Of a stretch of 64,000 nt of DNA, positions 23,041 through 36,290 are shown in pieces; positions within the stretch are counted from its first letter, which is position 1, and the number at the start of each line of letters is the position of its first letter. The stretch lies in NCBI RefSeq assembly GCF_018446385.1, contig NC_055989.1, forward strand, positions 130,351,004 through 130,415,003, in the 5' to 3' direction. Source of the DNA: Zingiber officinale (lineage: Eukaryota; Streptophyta; Magnoliopsida; Zingiberales; Zingiberaceae). A program made the position numbers and the translations under genes. The notes under the pieces were generated by a model, which saw only the letters and a list, made by a program, of their open reading frames with translations, searched no databases and was not told where the DNA came from.

Positions 23041-26000
23041 TTAGTTGAAAAAATATGGCGACTCGAGAACATCATTAAGGTTGAAATCTCCCCGTTCCGG
23101 TAATGGTGGGAAACTTAGTGTTGGGAATGATTGTTGAAAACTTTCGAGTAACTGCAAATGTACAGCAGATGAGAGAAATAAATGAATGTATGAAAATGGA
23201 TAAGAACTTGACAAAACAAAGCCGAGCTAAGAACAACACTAGGCTATAAAAAGCTTTCTGAAGGAACAAGTATAAAGACGTTTGCTCATATTCTAGAACT
23301 CTACTAGGTTGATCATTTTAGTTGAATATAGAGGCAAATGAGATATTACGTTTTCTAGTATAGGTTTCTCGTAGAGTTCCACGAATTTCTCTCGAAGAAT
23401 CCGGTTCATCTGATCCACATCACATGCATGTGTCCAATACGAATCATGAACACCTGAAAAGAAGATGCCGATGCATCTGAATAACTAGTGTTAACTGGAC
23501 CAGAATTGAAAAGTAGCTTACCAGCAAAGTTCAACCCAGCTCTTTGGCAGGCAACTGCAGTCATCATCATATGGGAACCGTCGAGGGAGTGCACAAAGTT
23601 TGGGGGGAAAGCTGTTCTTTGACGCCGAACCATGACCTGTAAAATTAAACAGATAATAAATTCATACATCCGAAAGAATCAAAACAATACAACAAAAATA
23701 AAAGTACGAGGCTTTAAATTCCCAGATTAGGAGAAGTGACCTTATCAGTTTCCCTGCGCAAAGTCAGCACTTGGAGGGAAGTTTTTACCTACGGAGAGAT
23801 GTAGAGAGTTGAAAAGAGAAATGAAACAAATATTAGACATTATTTTTTAATACATTTGAATTTATTAGAAGTGAATGATGTGAAAAATATTTATTTTTTC
23901 CAATTTAATTTTCAATAACTTTATTTTATTTTCTAGAAACTACAAACTACAAATAGAAAATTTCACAAAAAGGAAAAGAAACAGAGGCTTAAAAGATTTA
24001 CCATATGGCTTCCCAACTTCTGATAAGGTTGAACCACCGGGAGACCAAGAGGAGTTGTCCACCTTACTGGATGGTTTTCTGAAGCAATCACCTGTTGCCA
24101 ATGCCGATTAGTTCAAGCATATACTATAGAGCATATGTTATGACAACCATTTCTAGTAAATAAACTAATTTAAGTGATATATCAATCTCAGCATCTAATA
24201 GCTATAAGACTATAAATGAACTCGAAAAACATTGCTTTTCCATCCACAGTCGATATCCCGTGCAGCCATAAGATTATTCAATCTGGTAAATAGCACACCT
24301 TAGCGCAGTCACCAAGCCAAGTCATGATATCCCGTGCAGCTTGAAACATCTCCCCTAATGCAGTCAGTGTGGTCTGTTTGAACATTTAAAATAGTTCAGT
24401 CTAGCAACTATTCAACCATAAATAAATATTAGTGACTTACTTTAGCAGCGTAGCAAGATGCACGGAATAATTCTGTGTCATCAGCCATCATGTCCCGTTC
24501 CTTCAATCTTCTCTTAATTTGCTCACGTGCCCCAATATATGTGACACCATAAACTGATGTCATGACAGTCTGCTTCACCAACTTCCGGTCCACCTTTTTG
24601 GAAACAGATATCAACTTTCAGGAATAATGCTGAGGCAGGGAAGGGGATCATAGGTTCAATTAATCCACATATACAAAAAACGAAGTAAAATGTTAACCTG
24701 ATCAATTAGTAGTTTAGCATGTAAAGCGTTTGGGTTGATGGAAGGGCCTTTCTCTGCATCTCTACACATGATATTGAGAACCCTGCATTCAGAAGGCACA
24801 TCGTAGACGTCAGTTTAAAGAAACCAACTGATTGCAAAAGATAAAAGCGACTAGAACTAGATTTAGCGTTTTAAAAATGCTTGTGATATAGAAATGGCTT
24901 AGGATGTCTGCAGCTTAATGTTGTTCAAATAGCTTATGAAGTGAAAAACATGGACATAAAGAAAAGAATATAACTAGACAAAAGAAAAGTGCAATGACAC
25001 TAAGACTTTGAAAGTACTTATCTGATCAACATTTATTAGCACCGATTTCATAATCATAACAATTGATAAAAATTACTGCTTACCTAGTAGCTATGCTGGA
25101 GTATACATCTGCAGGCTCATCTCCAGCAACAAGGTTCACTGAAATGGCCCCCAACTGATGATGCAACAGCTTAAAACTTTAGCAAGCGCAATAATTCAAT
25201 GTGCAAATACAACAGGACTACTTGGAACAGATCAATGAAGGTATTATCAGCTTTGTGAATGGCTATGTATCAAGATCTTGTGAGATTTAAATCTAAAGTC
25301 TAACAATAAAAAACTGAAACATATGGAGATCTCAGAAGTATTTAAAGAATGTTAATTTAATAGATAAGAGTTTTTTTTAAAAAAAACAAAAACAGTAGAT
25401 GTTATACAAGAGCATATCCTAAACCAAAAAAAAATGAATGCATAATAAATAAATGTTGAAAGACCACAAATTGAAGCAAGCAAAATAACCCAGCATGAAT
25501 CATGAATGACTGGAATATTAATGACATGATATCATATGCAACTTCAACTGGGATTTCATCATCATTAGAGCATATTCAGAACCTACAACCTTAATGGGCT
25601 ATGGCACCATAAATTTTGTGCCTTGGATGAGTTTGTGAAGCGAGAATTGAACAAAGGTTGATTCTATTCAATTTGATGCTCCGTCATAACACCACCATAT
25701 GACAAAATCAAACAAATTAACATTGGTTTGATTCCTTTTTTTAGTTTGAGCAAGGACAAGCAAGAATACCATACCCTTTGTTTTTTTCTACTATTTCATG
25801 CTCCAACAGACCTTATTCCTCATCTTCAGATGGCTAATTTGGTTTTGTTCATTTTCTACCGAAGGCCATAACATAGAAACATACAACATTCAGTTTTATA
25901 CCAATGAAAGAGCTAAAATTTCATACAATTGTACAAATCTGAATTTAGTGCACACTCCATACAGATAGATGCAATAAAGGTTAACACGATTATAATTATG

Positions 26001-29000
26001 TCATGCGAATAAAAATAAATAAATATTTCATTTTGACATTCCTAGAAGCTCAAAGGTACTTATTGAGAGTCAATGGAACAGTCTGAAGGGACTTAGCCAA
26101 AGTACCTTGCTAGAAAATTCTACTTACCATAAATGTAAGAGCAGTGGGATTATTACCTTTATCCAAAAAAAAAAAGAGCAGTAGGATTATTAAAAAGAGT
26201 TAAGGGACCCACCATGCTTAATCATGAAACAAAGAAAATTAATCTTGAGCAAATTAGGGTCCTCTTTTCTAATGAATATTATGATAATAAGCATGACCTA
26301 GTAATTTGAGCACTCACTGCTGCAGTATGACAAGAATTACAGATTAAAACAGTGAAGTGGAACCAAGTGGCAGAAGGAAATAGCACCTTGTCTTTCCCCA
26401 GAGCTGCATAGTGTTGTAGACCGTTGCACGATCCATCCTGCAGGTTAGAAGTGCAATGCTCATTCAGCTCAAAAGAATCAGACTGATTTTTGTAATTGAC
26501 AACATTACAACTGGAATTGACACCCGTATCAATTTATTCATTAGATAAGAGATTAATTCCAACCAAATAAAACTATATTATAAATTTCATTTTCCACTAT
26601 TTTGATTGTAATTCTTGAAATGGTTTCGTACAAAATTAAAGAAATGATCTAACTGTATCACTGCAAGATATTATCAACTATGCTTGCTTCTAAATAATAT
26701 CTAGTTGTTTGACATATTAGTGTTATGGTTTTTGTCCTGCATGCGAATTTATACTACTATTAGTGTTAAATCAAATTCTTGTAACTATGGATGTAACATT
26801 ATCAATAATTACTTTACAATACAAAATTATCCCTCTCAACTTGATGTTGGTCCTTAATTTGTTGGAGTTTCTTTAATCCACTTAGGAAGAGGCTGCATGT
26901 TTCTTGTGATGGCATGGCCTCCCCTCCAACACCATTCTACCTTCTCCTCTCAGCTGACAACAGCTCTCTCATCTTCTCATCCTCCACATGTGAGTCCCTA
27001 GGGAAAACCATCTCAGGACACTATTAGTGAGATCACTCACGGAAAATCAAACGAGCACCAAAGAAAGAAAAACAAAATGTCATGGTTCTTGCCCTACCAT
27101 TCTCCTCCCAAGTAAGTTCTCTTAAATGAGAAAAAACAAATTCCAGGTAGAGGGTGATGAAGTCAGTGAGATTCCATAGTTAGTGCCCTATAGTTATGTC
27201 TAACTGGTCCTCTGTTGGCTGCAGTTTTATTCCCTGGAATTTTTGAAGTATCTTACTAAATGGAAAATGGTGGAAACAAAACACACGTCTTTGTGAACCA
27301 CACAACTTTAGAGTTCCAAGGAAATTTTCCAATTCTCCACAAAAATTTTAGAATTCCAAGCATCTTAAAAAAACAAAAAAAAAAGGGCAACCCGGTGCAC
27401 GAAGCTCCCGCCAAGCGGGGTCCCGGAGAAGGATCCATTGTACGCAGTCTTACCCTGCTTTTTACAAGAGGCTGTTTCTAGGATTCGAACCCGTAACCTT
27501 TTGGTCACATGGCAACAACTTTACCGTTGCGCCAAGACTCCCCTTCTAATTCCAAGCATCTTTACGATCCAATAAAATTTGAGCACTTCCATTGATCTTT
27601 GGTTGTTTTAGTTCGTTTTTCATGCCAAGGTTAAACTTCTGCAAAGTCAGTCTAAAAATGGATTGCTCTCCATCACCAGGCCATAACTCATTTTTTTTTC
27701 ATTTAATATCTTGGAAGTTCTGAAACATTCCAGTTATAGTGGGTTATGCAATAATGTTGAAATTTATTTGAAGCATGCAACTGATTGGGTGTATAATTCA
27801 AATGCCGAAGTAGAAGTGATATAGAATAATTTAAGAGCCTAGACTTGCCTGATGAACAGGAATGTGTGAAACTGTATTTTCTGGTGTTGAACTCCTCAAT
27901 GCTTCAGCAAGATTGATACAAACTGCTAACAATTGAAAGGGATCCTCAGCACCTAACCACCAACGCCTACCTTCAAGAGGTTTATCTGCAGAGTCAAATA
28001 TATCCTCCAAGTGGTTCTCGGTGAATGCCACTCGAGCATCATGTGATAACTTGTCAACGCCATTAGCATATAAATTTGCCAAATGTATCTTTAACCAGCG
28101 TAAACCAGACTTCCCCAGTGGTCGTCCCTCTGCGAACTCCAACACTCCTCGACAAATATCTGAACCGAGATGATTTAGATACGGATGCATGGGATATGCA
28201 CGGCCCCTGAAGTCCAGGTTGTGTGGATAATAAAATCCCTTCTCTTCTTTCATTTTTCTAGCAACCTGCTCTCAGTTGATAACCAGATGCATAAGGTTTT
28301 ACAAAAGGAATAAAAAATCCAATAGCACCAGTGAAAGTATGAAACAATCACATGTTAATGAAAATCCTTACAGCAAGTTTAAGTTCCATATCACACCGAT
28401 GGGAATGTCTTTCACTATTTTCCTTCTTCACAGATTTCAATTTCCACTTCCATTTCCTTAGTTCAATTTCATCTTCTGTATCAGGCTTCTCAGGTAGAGG
28501 AACCTTTAATGCAAATATAAAAGGATTTAAAAAGAAAAGTGAATTATCATGATGGAATAGGTTGAAGTAAACTGATGCATATGTTAAAAGAAGTGATTTC
28601 GTAACCTAGTAAGTTAAAAAACCTTAAGACATCAAAAATAGTACAATTTTTTCAACTCACATCCTCCCGATCAACCAAACCACCAAGACGTCCTCCATTT
28701 GACCAAATTGTATTGATGATATTTAACACCTTTTTATTAACCCTCCATCTGGTATTGCCTAGTGTATCCAGTGCCTGAATAGCATAATAGTATGTTGATG
28801 GCATGATCTAATTAAGCTAATAAGCAAAATCAACATGTACATTTGAAGTTATGATGACAATATTAGCTTGAAAGAGAAATAAATATTTCTTTGAACTGTC
28901 TTTGGGATTTGGTGTTCTGGTAATAAAAAGTAGAAATAGCAAACCTCAAAAATAGTCTGCATCTGCTCCCTTGGTGCCCTCTTAACAGCCTCCCGTTGTT

Positions 29001-32000
29001 TTTTTGATCCATGTGTTCGCATAACGTAAGATGGAAGAAATAAATGCGCTCCTCTGTCATATCTGAGCAATCAATGACAAACAGAAGGATCACAGTAACC
29101 AATCTGAAAAATCACTGAAAAAGTTGATGACAATGTTAATAAAGAAGTGTTATGTATTAGAGTCTAGTGAAGAGCTCATAACCATCTGGCTCCATAGAAT
29201 GTTTCCAATCAATGCAAACCTCAATTGGCATTAATTCAACTCTCTTTGGCTAAGTCCAATAGTAGCAACTACCAAAGTGAGAGAATTGACCCATTATCTT
29301 GCTAGGAACAACCACTGATACAAAAATCCAAAATGCTTAAGCTTAATTGACAATAATCCACTCATAAAAGACATGCTCTCTCCTTACTGCATAGCTTCTT
29401 ATGTGGGACTAAATTGAGCTGTCACATTCTCCTCCATTCAATATCCTCATGACAAATTCCTCATAGACGAGATGATGCCTGGCCAATGATGACCCCACCA
29501 TCATTAGATAACCATTTCCAATAGGAACACCTCATTAAACCTAGGAGTAGCCCTGCTTTAATACCAAATATAACAATCTTTCCAAAGAAAGAAATAGCTC
29601 ATTAACTTGGTAGACACAACCATTTTCTCAAAATACTTAAGTCAAGTTAACAGTAGTTCCCTCATCTAGGCCTTATCAACCTCCCTCATTAGTCAACAAT
29701 TTCCCGTATAGGACTAAATTGGAGTGACACACCAACTTCTATACCAAAGAAGTTAATCCAAAGTGGTACAATAAACTTAAAAAATTGTTTAACCCACAGG
29801 AGAATATAATTGTATTATTGGATTAATTCACCCAATGGAGCAAAATCTATTAAGGTCAAAATGACTTAGAGATAAAATGTACATATTGAAAGGCAATAAA
29901 CGATATCTGACAATATACACAAGTAGTTTGACACTTTATTAATTAAAATGGATTAAAATAATGCCCGACAAAAGTAACAATAGAAAACATTTGGAGAATC
30001 CTTTGCATGTTTTCATAGTGGAATATTTTAAAGGTAATAGCCCAGCAAGTACAAAACAAAGTGCATTTATGCATGAACCAAATCTGCCCTGCAATGCTAC
30101 TACAAGATACCACGACTCAGCAAAAGTATTTACAAATTCAGGTCTACATACCCAGTCCATTTTAGTGGGGGCACCAACATTGGCATGTAAGGAATAATCA
30201 TGTGGCTTGCCTATTAAAAAGCAACATGTTCAGAGATTATTTGAAGTGTAAAGTATAAAAGATACAAGAAAGAAACATAAGTAATGACAACATAAACATT
30301 AAAACTCACAGTTCTATCTAAACAATGATAAATTAATGGATCACATTCAATGACTCCAAAACGCCTGCTAATGTTTCTGCTATGCAATAAGATTTAATCA
30401 GCATACACAAAATGGAAACAACTTTTAAACATGGTCAATAAACAAGTCTCACTTCTCTTCTTTTATTATAGTTTTGACATAGTGTCTGAATGCGGGACGT
30501 AAATCAGGAGGATCAGCAGCAGATTGACTAACAGGAGATTGTATATATGCAGTCTCTATTAAGAGTTCAATCAAGCGGCTTCCAACCTTTAACAAAGAAA
30601 CTTTCTGAATACCAATAAAGGTAGATAATAATTGTCATGATAATCTGTAAAAAAACACAAACCTTGGCCTGAGCATCTTTTCCCCATGGTCTGGAATCAT
30701 CTTGTCCTTTAATCATCTTTCTTACTATGTGATGTTTTTGTCTTTTCATCAAATTTGTAACCTTTTTCCTAATTAATTCTTGCTCTTCATTTACAGAAAC
30801 ACCTGTTTCGTCACTTTTTTTAACTTTGATACTCTTTTTCTTAGTTTTCTCAAGAATCCTCTGAATCCGCCCCTGGTTCAATCCATATTATAGTTACCAA
30901 CATGATATAAATTTCTGAAGATGAAAACTAGATAGAAAAAGTTAAGTGGAGAATGGATATCATGACCTAGGTAACATCATATAACAGATGATTTGACATA
31001 ATACAATCAAAGGCATGAATAACTCATTAAAACTTAGGTCAGAATCCTAAATGGCACTATTGTCAGGTTGAATTATAGTCAGGACTCATTAGAAGTCATG
31101 AGGATCCGGACTTAACCTTAATACTCTTTTTCTTACTTTTTCCAATGCTCCTGCTGATCTGTCCCTAATTCAATCCATTACTACAGGTAACAAGATATTT
31201 ACAAACTAATTTCTCTGCATGAACACTAGCTAAAAAAAGTTCAGTTGATACTGGCTATTGCAATATAAGTATTATTATCATATGACAGCTGATTTGACAT
31301 CATAAAATCAAAGGCAAGACTAAAACACTTCAGGTGGGAATCCTAGGTAGCATTATCATTGAGTTGAATTGTACTCATGAGTCATGACATAAAATAGAGT
31401 TGGCAAATTCCAGAACCAAGTTCAATTTTGTACAACAAACAGACGACCTTTCAGCATCTCATAGAAGGAGATGAAACCAAATACACTTACTATCAAGGAC
31501 AAATGGCTTACAGGAAATAATAAATAAGTTTTATAATTAATGATTATAGGGAGAAACATTTTTAAAAATTAAACAAAGAAAAATCACAATGAGAATCCAC
31601 TAGACTTATCTCAAGACTATGCATTTGAAAATATCAAACACTAGAAAGCTCATACAGAACTACAATGGGAAAGTAGCAATATATGTCACAGGAGTCATTT
31701 GAAGTGGTTCAAGGAAATGTTCCCCTCTATTGCTTAAGCTCTTTATTAAAAGTTTACATATAACATGTGTGCGTATATAATTATAATTAAATGATTCTCT
31801 TTCCGTAGCTCTTCCTAAACCTACGCCGATGCATAATATTACATCATCCAACCCTCAATTCCCCTACATGCATAGCCTTCAACTTACAAGCTTGTGGGGT
31901 GATAATAAAATTGTGCTTACTATAATTGGGGATAAATTAAAGAGAGTAGTAAATTCAGCTGTTTGTGGGATGATAGTAAGAATGTGCTTCACCCTTGAAA

Positions 32001-33753
32001 ACATTCTCCATCACCACCAACAATCAAGGTAGCAGTAATTCAGCTGCTCACTGCATCAATTATCAAAATAAAAAAGCAAATAATAAATTTTGAATTTGTT
32101 GTGCTATATAAGTATGTAAATTCTCACACGATCGACGTATAGGTTATTTTTACAATTAGATCAATGATTCTCCATCTGATAATAATTCTTTATTGACTTG
32201 TTCATTGTTATAATTGATCATAATTAGTGACTCAAAAGTCACCATATTCCCACTCTAATAATTTGAACTACATATGGTTCTATCATAAAATCAACTTAAA
32301 CTAGAATCACCAATTCTTTAGCATGCTATGGAAGTGTATTGTCATGAGCATTAATATGTTTATCTAGCAGTGAAACAAATTCTGATTATTCAGCTCAAGT
32401 GATGTAATCATGATGAGGCCCATCGTTGCAAAATGTGAAAATAGAATTTATATTCCTTCAGCTCCATAGCATTTTTTTTTCTTCTCAATGACAAATTTTA
32501 TTTAACTTGTTATAGTCACTGATCCAATCACCATAAATGGGAATAATCCATATTTACAAGAAACATGATCGTCCCCGTACAACAAACAAGAAAATTTTTG
32601 GTTGTGACTTGTGAATTATGATAATCCAAGAGAATGTTAATTGCAAATGTGCTTTGGTTATAGAAGAGTAAAGTGAGGGCAGCCTTCTGTTAATCATTTA
32701 ACTATTCCAATTATAAAAAGATCATTATATTATATAAGAGAAGTTATAGGATTGTAGAGCCTCACAGATTTAACTATAAACTAGAAAGGACAAAATTATA
32801 GTATAACAATAAAGCAACATTCTTACTTCATGCTCGATGGCATCACCAATTTTGCATGCAGCCTGAACCACTGGAACACATCTGCTTTCACTGCTTGACA
32901 TTAGAAGACTAATCATCTTGTGCATAGTGATTACAGCCATTTTATCTGCAGGAAGCTGATTGAAGTAAGGAGCGTGGGATGCTCTATTGCCTTTTTCCCT
33001 GCATTTCTCCTGCTCTCTGGCAATGCGATCTCTCAGTGGTTCAAACCAACCTAATAACAAGGACTTCATAAATGGCAAATTTGGGGCCAACTTCCGGTCA
33101 CACATATCCTTTAGCATTTCCTTGTATTCCTTCGTAGCCTGCTCCCAAGCTTCAGATTCTATCTGTATTTGTCTACGTCGAAGCTTACAGTAGTTACTTT
33201 CACTCATTCCACCTACCAACTTGGAATAGTGCTGAAACAGTCTCGCTGACCTAAACCGACTAAAACTCTTATCTTCCTCACACTCCAAGGTCACCTCAAA
33301 TTTGCCAATCCTGTCCAAAATGCTGCGAAAATTTAGTAACGAGGATGTCTCCTCATCCGTATCAGTAGAAGCAGCCATCTCAGCGACGCTAGCATGAGTC
33401 TTCAAATCAGCCGCAATTGACGGGCAGGCACACCCTGCTAGTGGCATAGATTCACCGTTTTGGAAAAAACCTCCCGCCCTGTTTTCAAGCGTCTCCTCTA
33501 GGTCCCAAACCCGGTTTTTCTCACTGAAAGACGATTTTTGGAGGAAACCATGATGGAAGCCGGAAATTGAGGGGATGGACAATGGTCTGCCGCTGTAGAA
33601 CCTAACTCCCCGTGGGGATATGCACGCAGACTTTCTCGCGATGCTTCTCCGCGTATCTCGGCAACTAGGAGACGGATTGAAGTGCGGAACGAGGGGACTG
33701 TTCGGGGAGGCGAAAAGAAGACTGGGGAGGACGGAGGAGGCGTTGCTGCACAT
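23041..33753 (-). CDS. RPOTp: Plastid phage-type RNA polymerase (NEP), RPOTp
   Basis: Nineteen exons on the minus strand, first to last: 32827-33753, 30663-30872, 30453-30586, 30310-30376, 30152-30210, 28945-29062, 28661-28774, 28372-28503, 27849-28265, 26387-26437, 25084-25154, 24698-24782, 24441-24593, 24299-24373, 24002-24091, 23741-23788, 23522-23636, 23350-23453 and 23041-23151. They join in one frame to 1026 aa. The enzyme is the single-subunit, T7-like polymerase that transcribes plastid genes. Seen: a Ser/Arg-rich N-terminus like a transit peptide; the N-terminal domain with [33 protein letters not shown]; motif [16 protein letters not shown] with the metal-binding Asp at 727; motif [18 protein letters not shown] (Lys802, Tyr810); motif C HDSYW (958-960); and the C-terminal SPYFFN. 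The N-terminal domain matches RPOTp better than the mitochondrial RPOTm. All introns are GT-AG except the one after exon 9, which starts GCAAGT. No disabling change is seen. Confidence 0.95.
26438..27848 (-). other. GC-AG intron in the RPOTp gene
   Basis: On the minus strand, exon 9 ends with CATCAG and the intron starts GCAAGT; it ends at the acceptor before GATGGATCG of exon 10. AG|GCAAGT is the usual form of the minor GC-AG intron class spliced by the normal spliceosome. It lies exactly before the codon of the motif-A aspartate and contains an Au-type SINE. Confidence 0.85.
27367..27547 (-). mobile_element. Au-type SINE
   Basis: On the minus strand the sequence starts GGGGAGTCTTGGCGCAACGG, which holds a tRNA-like A box (27521-27538). 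The B box GGGTTCGAATCC lies at 27481-27492. The body ends in CCGGGTTGCCC followed by an A/T-rich tail, as in the Au SINE family of flowering plants. It is flanked by a perfect 15-base target duplication, 'aattccaagcatctt', at 27352-27366 and 27548-27562. Plant SINEs are transcribed by RNA polymerase III and moved by LINE enzymes. The good preservation indicates a young copy. Confidence 0.9.
29100..29760. repeat. Two diverged related blocks in RPOTp intron 5
   Basis: Two segments, about 29330-29440 and 29625-29740, share a layout of 'cttaag..aattgacaat/gttaacagt', a 'ctcat' region and 'ggactaaattg.g.tg.cac'. They look like old duplicates or two copies of an unidentified repeat. No coding content is visible. 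Confidence 0.35.
30819..31400. repeat. Diverged tandem duplication including part of RPOTp exon 2
   Basis: Two related copies lie at about 30819-31110 and 31111-31400, offset 292 bases. The first copy contains the 5' part of exon 2 and its splice acceptor; the second lies upstream in the transcript, inside intron 1, and is decayed. Shared landmarks include 'tactctttttctta', 'tcaatccat', 'gatttgacat.at.a.aatcaaaggca' and 'gttgaatt.ta'. Confidence 0.75.
31401..32826 (-). other. Remainder of RPOTp intron 1
   Basis: AT-rich intron sequence. I see no gene or recognisable element in it. Confidence 0.6.
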
Positions 33754-33839
33754 CAGAGAGAAGGGGCTATTATTAGAAGAAGAAAATTTCGTGCGAGTGA
33801 AAGGACTCAGTGGTGGTAGCCGTAGATAGATCGCCGGCG

Positions 33840-34520
33840 ACCGCCGCCTCCGTCGAGGATCTCCTTCTGCTTATACCCCTGTCGAGGTTTAAATAATTTA
33901 TCATCATTTGGGAAATTTTCACTCCCACCTTACAAATTTTACTTATTCTCACAAAATGACTCCAAAGATTTGGAACACTTAAAAAAAAAACTCTCCAAAC
34001 AATTCATCGTGTAATTTTAACCATTGTAAGGTTGTCTTTATCCAACTTTACCAAAATTTTAATTTAACCATCAATTTAATAAATTTATTTTTATATAATT
34101 AGTTCTATTTCGTTTTAACTTTATTTAAATCTGATTATTTTTTAATATGATCTACGGCAGTCTCACCGGTCATTAAAGATTTCTAGAAGTCCTCCCAAAA
34201 GCACCACAGTACGGTAGCTACTAGCTAACCTGTATCACCTTCGCCCGCCATCCGTACAGAATTTGTTCCCCCACTGAAATCGCGGTGCTCATAAGTTTCC
34301 CTTTATACTGTGCCGCTGCATCCTTCCAGATAAGGGCGAGCAGAAGTTCAATTAAATCGAATTATAACTGACTAAATTTAAAAGTTCAGTTTTTTAAAAA
34401 TTTTAGTCAATTCAAAAATTTTTTATTTATGTAGTTTCGATTTAATCGGTTAGTTTAATTTTAAACCGATTGATGAGCGCTGCCCTAAAAAAGTTTTTTG
34501 CTCATTTTAAAAGCGATCAT
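33840..34520. other. Upstream region of the RPOTp gene
   Basis: The probable leader and promoter of the minus-strand polymerase gene. I see no distinct element; the retroelement block begins just beyond. Confidence 0.5.
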
Positions 34521-34529
34521 GATCGCGCT

Positions 34530-34684
34530 TTAGTAGAGTCGTCACAGTTCGAACGAAGTAAATTCTCTGCTCTTTCGTGTTTCCGTTACTTTCCGCTGCT
34601 ATTTCTCCGAGATTTATCTGGACAATCGAACGATTTTAGCCACGCAGCGCTTATTCACCCTCTAAAGGCCTTCGATCCAACAAT
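34530..34684 (+). mobile_element. LTR end fragment, Copia SIRE-like
   Basis: The sequence matches the last part of the LTR at 38917-40080: a 'gaacgaagtaaattctct' segment, a 'ctttccgctgc' segment, 'attttagccacg.agcgc' and the end 'tcgatccaaca'. Only the terminal part of an LTR is present. Confidence 0.65.
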
Positions 34685-35129
34685 CGTATCGTAGCCAGCG
34701 TATGAAACAGTAATATTCTTAACTAAAAGATCGGTATCCTTAACCGCCTAACTTTGAAGTTACTTGGTCGATTGGGTTCATAAGACAATAGCTTTCACTG
34801 CTAGTCAAGTCGAGTTATTTCGATCCGTGTAGATTCGACTAGAGCCGGAGAACTTAACTTGATTAATGTTTATTGTATATTTAACGCCTGCACTCATATT
34901 TGGGATGCACGGCAGCAAAGTATTTCGAGTCCGTGCATTCCTGCATGATCTCACGCCGTTCTATGTGTGTCAATCACAATCAAGGTAAACCTAGGTGTTT
35001 GTGAGATGCTCTGGCTTAATTCTAGGGGAACATGATTTCTAGAAAACTTAGGCTAAATCCAAATGTTGAAAATTCTAAGAAATTGGAATTTTGAAAACTG
35101 TTTTTCCTAAAATTTGAAAAAAAATAATT
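34685..35129. other. Unassigned stretch between retroelement fragments
   Basis: No gene or clear family signature is seen. It probably belongs to the surrounding retroelement nest. Confidence 0.4.
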
Positions 35130-36290
35130 ATGGTAAGATGTCTACTCTACCCAGCACATTCCTATTTGCCTTCTTAGTCCACTGAACTTAAGTTCAGGTA
35201 AGGGTTTTGTGAAGATGTCAGCTAAGTTTGATTTGGACTCAACATGGTTGAGTGCAATTTCTCCTTTAGCTACATGATAAAATGGTGTTTTACCTTTATG
35301 TGTTTGGTCCTAGAGTGGTGTATAGGATTTTTTATTGAGCTAATGTTATCAATAAAGATTTTAGTATTTTATAGTCTAGTTGATAGTCTTTGTGTGTGCA
35401 TCATTCATAACAATTGAGATGCACATTCTCCTAGAGCTATATATTCATTGAGATGAGCAACACAATGTTGCTTTATGCTTGACCAACTAACTAAAGACGA
35501 ACCTAGCAATTGACATCCTTCACTTGTACTTTTTCTATCTAATTTGCACTCGGCATAGTTTGAATGAGAATAGCCATAAAGGTCAAAGGTGCAAGTTCTT
35601 GGGTACGAAAGTCCTACATTTAGAGTTCCTTTAATATACCTAAGTATTCTTTTAACATATGTTAGGTGTGACTCTTTTGCACATGATTGGTATCTAGCAC
35701 ACATACCTACTGCAAACAGTATGTCAGGTCGACTTGCAGTTAGATACAATAGACTACCTATGGCACTCCTATAGTATTTTGGGTCTACAGGTTTCCCTTC
35801 GGGGTCAGAATCAATGTTTATGTTGGTTGCCATTGGTGTATTTATAATTTTAGAATTTTCCATGCTGAATTTTTTAATTAACTCTTTAGCATATTTAGTT
35901 TGATATATGTAGATTCCATCTTTGGTTTGTTTTATTTGTAAACCTAAGAAAAAATTGAGTTCTCCAACCATGCTCATTTCAAATTCACTTTCCATTAACT
36001 TAATAAATTCTTTTAGAAATTTTGAGTTAGTTGAGCCAAAAATTATGTCATCAACATAGATTTGGGCTATAAAAATGTCTTTACCTATAGTTTTTACGAA
36101 CAAAGTAGGATCGATTTGTCCTTGGTTAAATTCTTTGGATATTAAGTGATTAGATAATCTTTCATACCATGCTCTAGGGGCTTGTTTTAGTCCATATAGT
36201 GCCTTTTTTAATTTAAAAACGTGATTAGGGTAGTCTATGTCTTCAAACCCTGGAGGTTGACTTACGTAGACTTCTTCCTAATCAACACCA
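35130..36290 (-). mobile_element. Copia SIRE-type pol fragment (reverse transcriptase and RNase H)
   Basis: On the minus strand the reading includes the reverse transcriptase motif YVDDIIFGS, then [30 protein letters not shown] and the RNase H region with DRKSTSEG. These are typical of Ty1/Copia elements and the YVDDIIFGS form is common in the SIRE/Maximus lineage. Only the 3' part of pol is present, and it is a broken fossil. Its orientation is opposite to the adjacent tail and LTR at 36290-40080. Confidence 0.85.
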
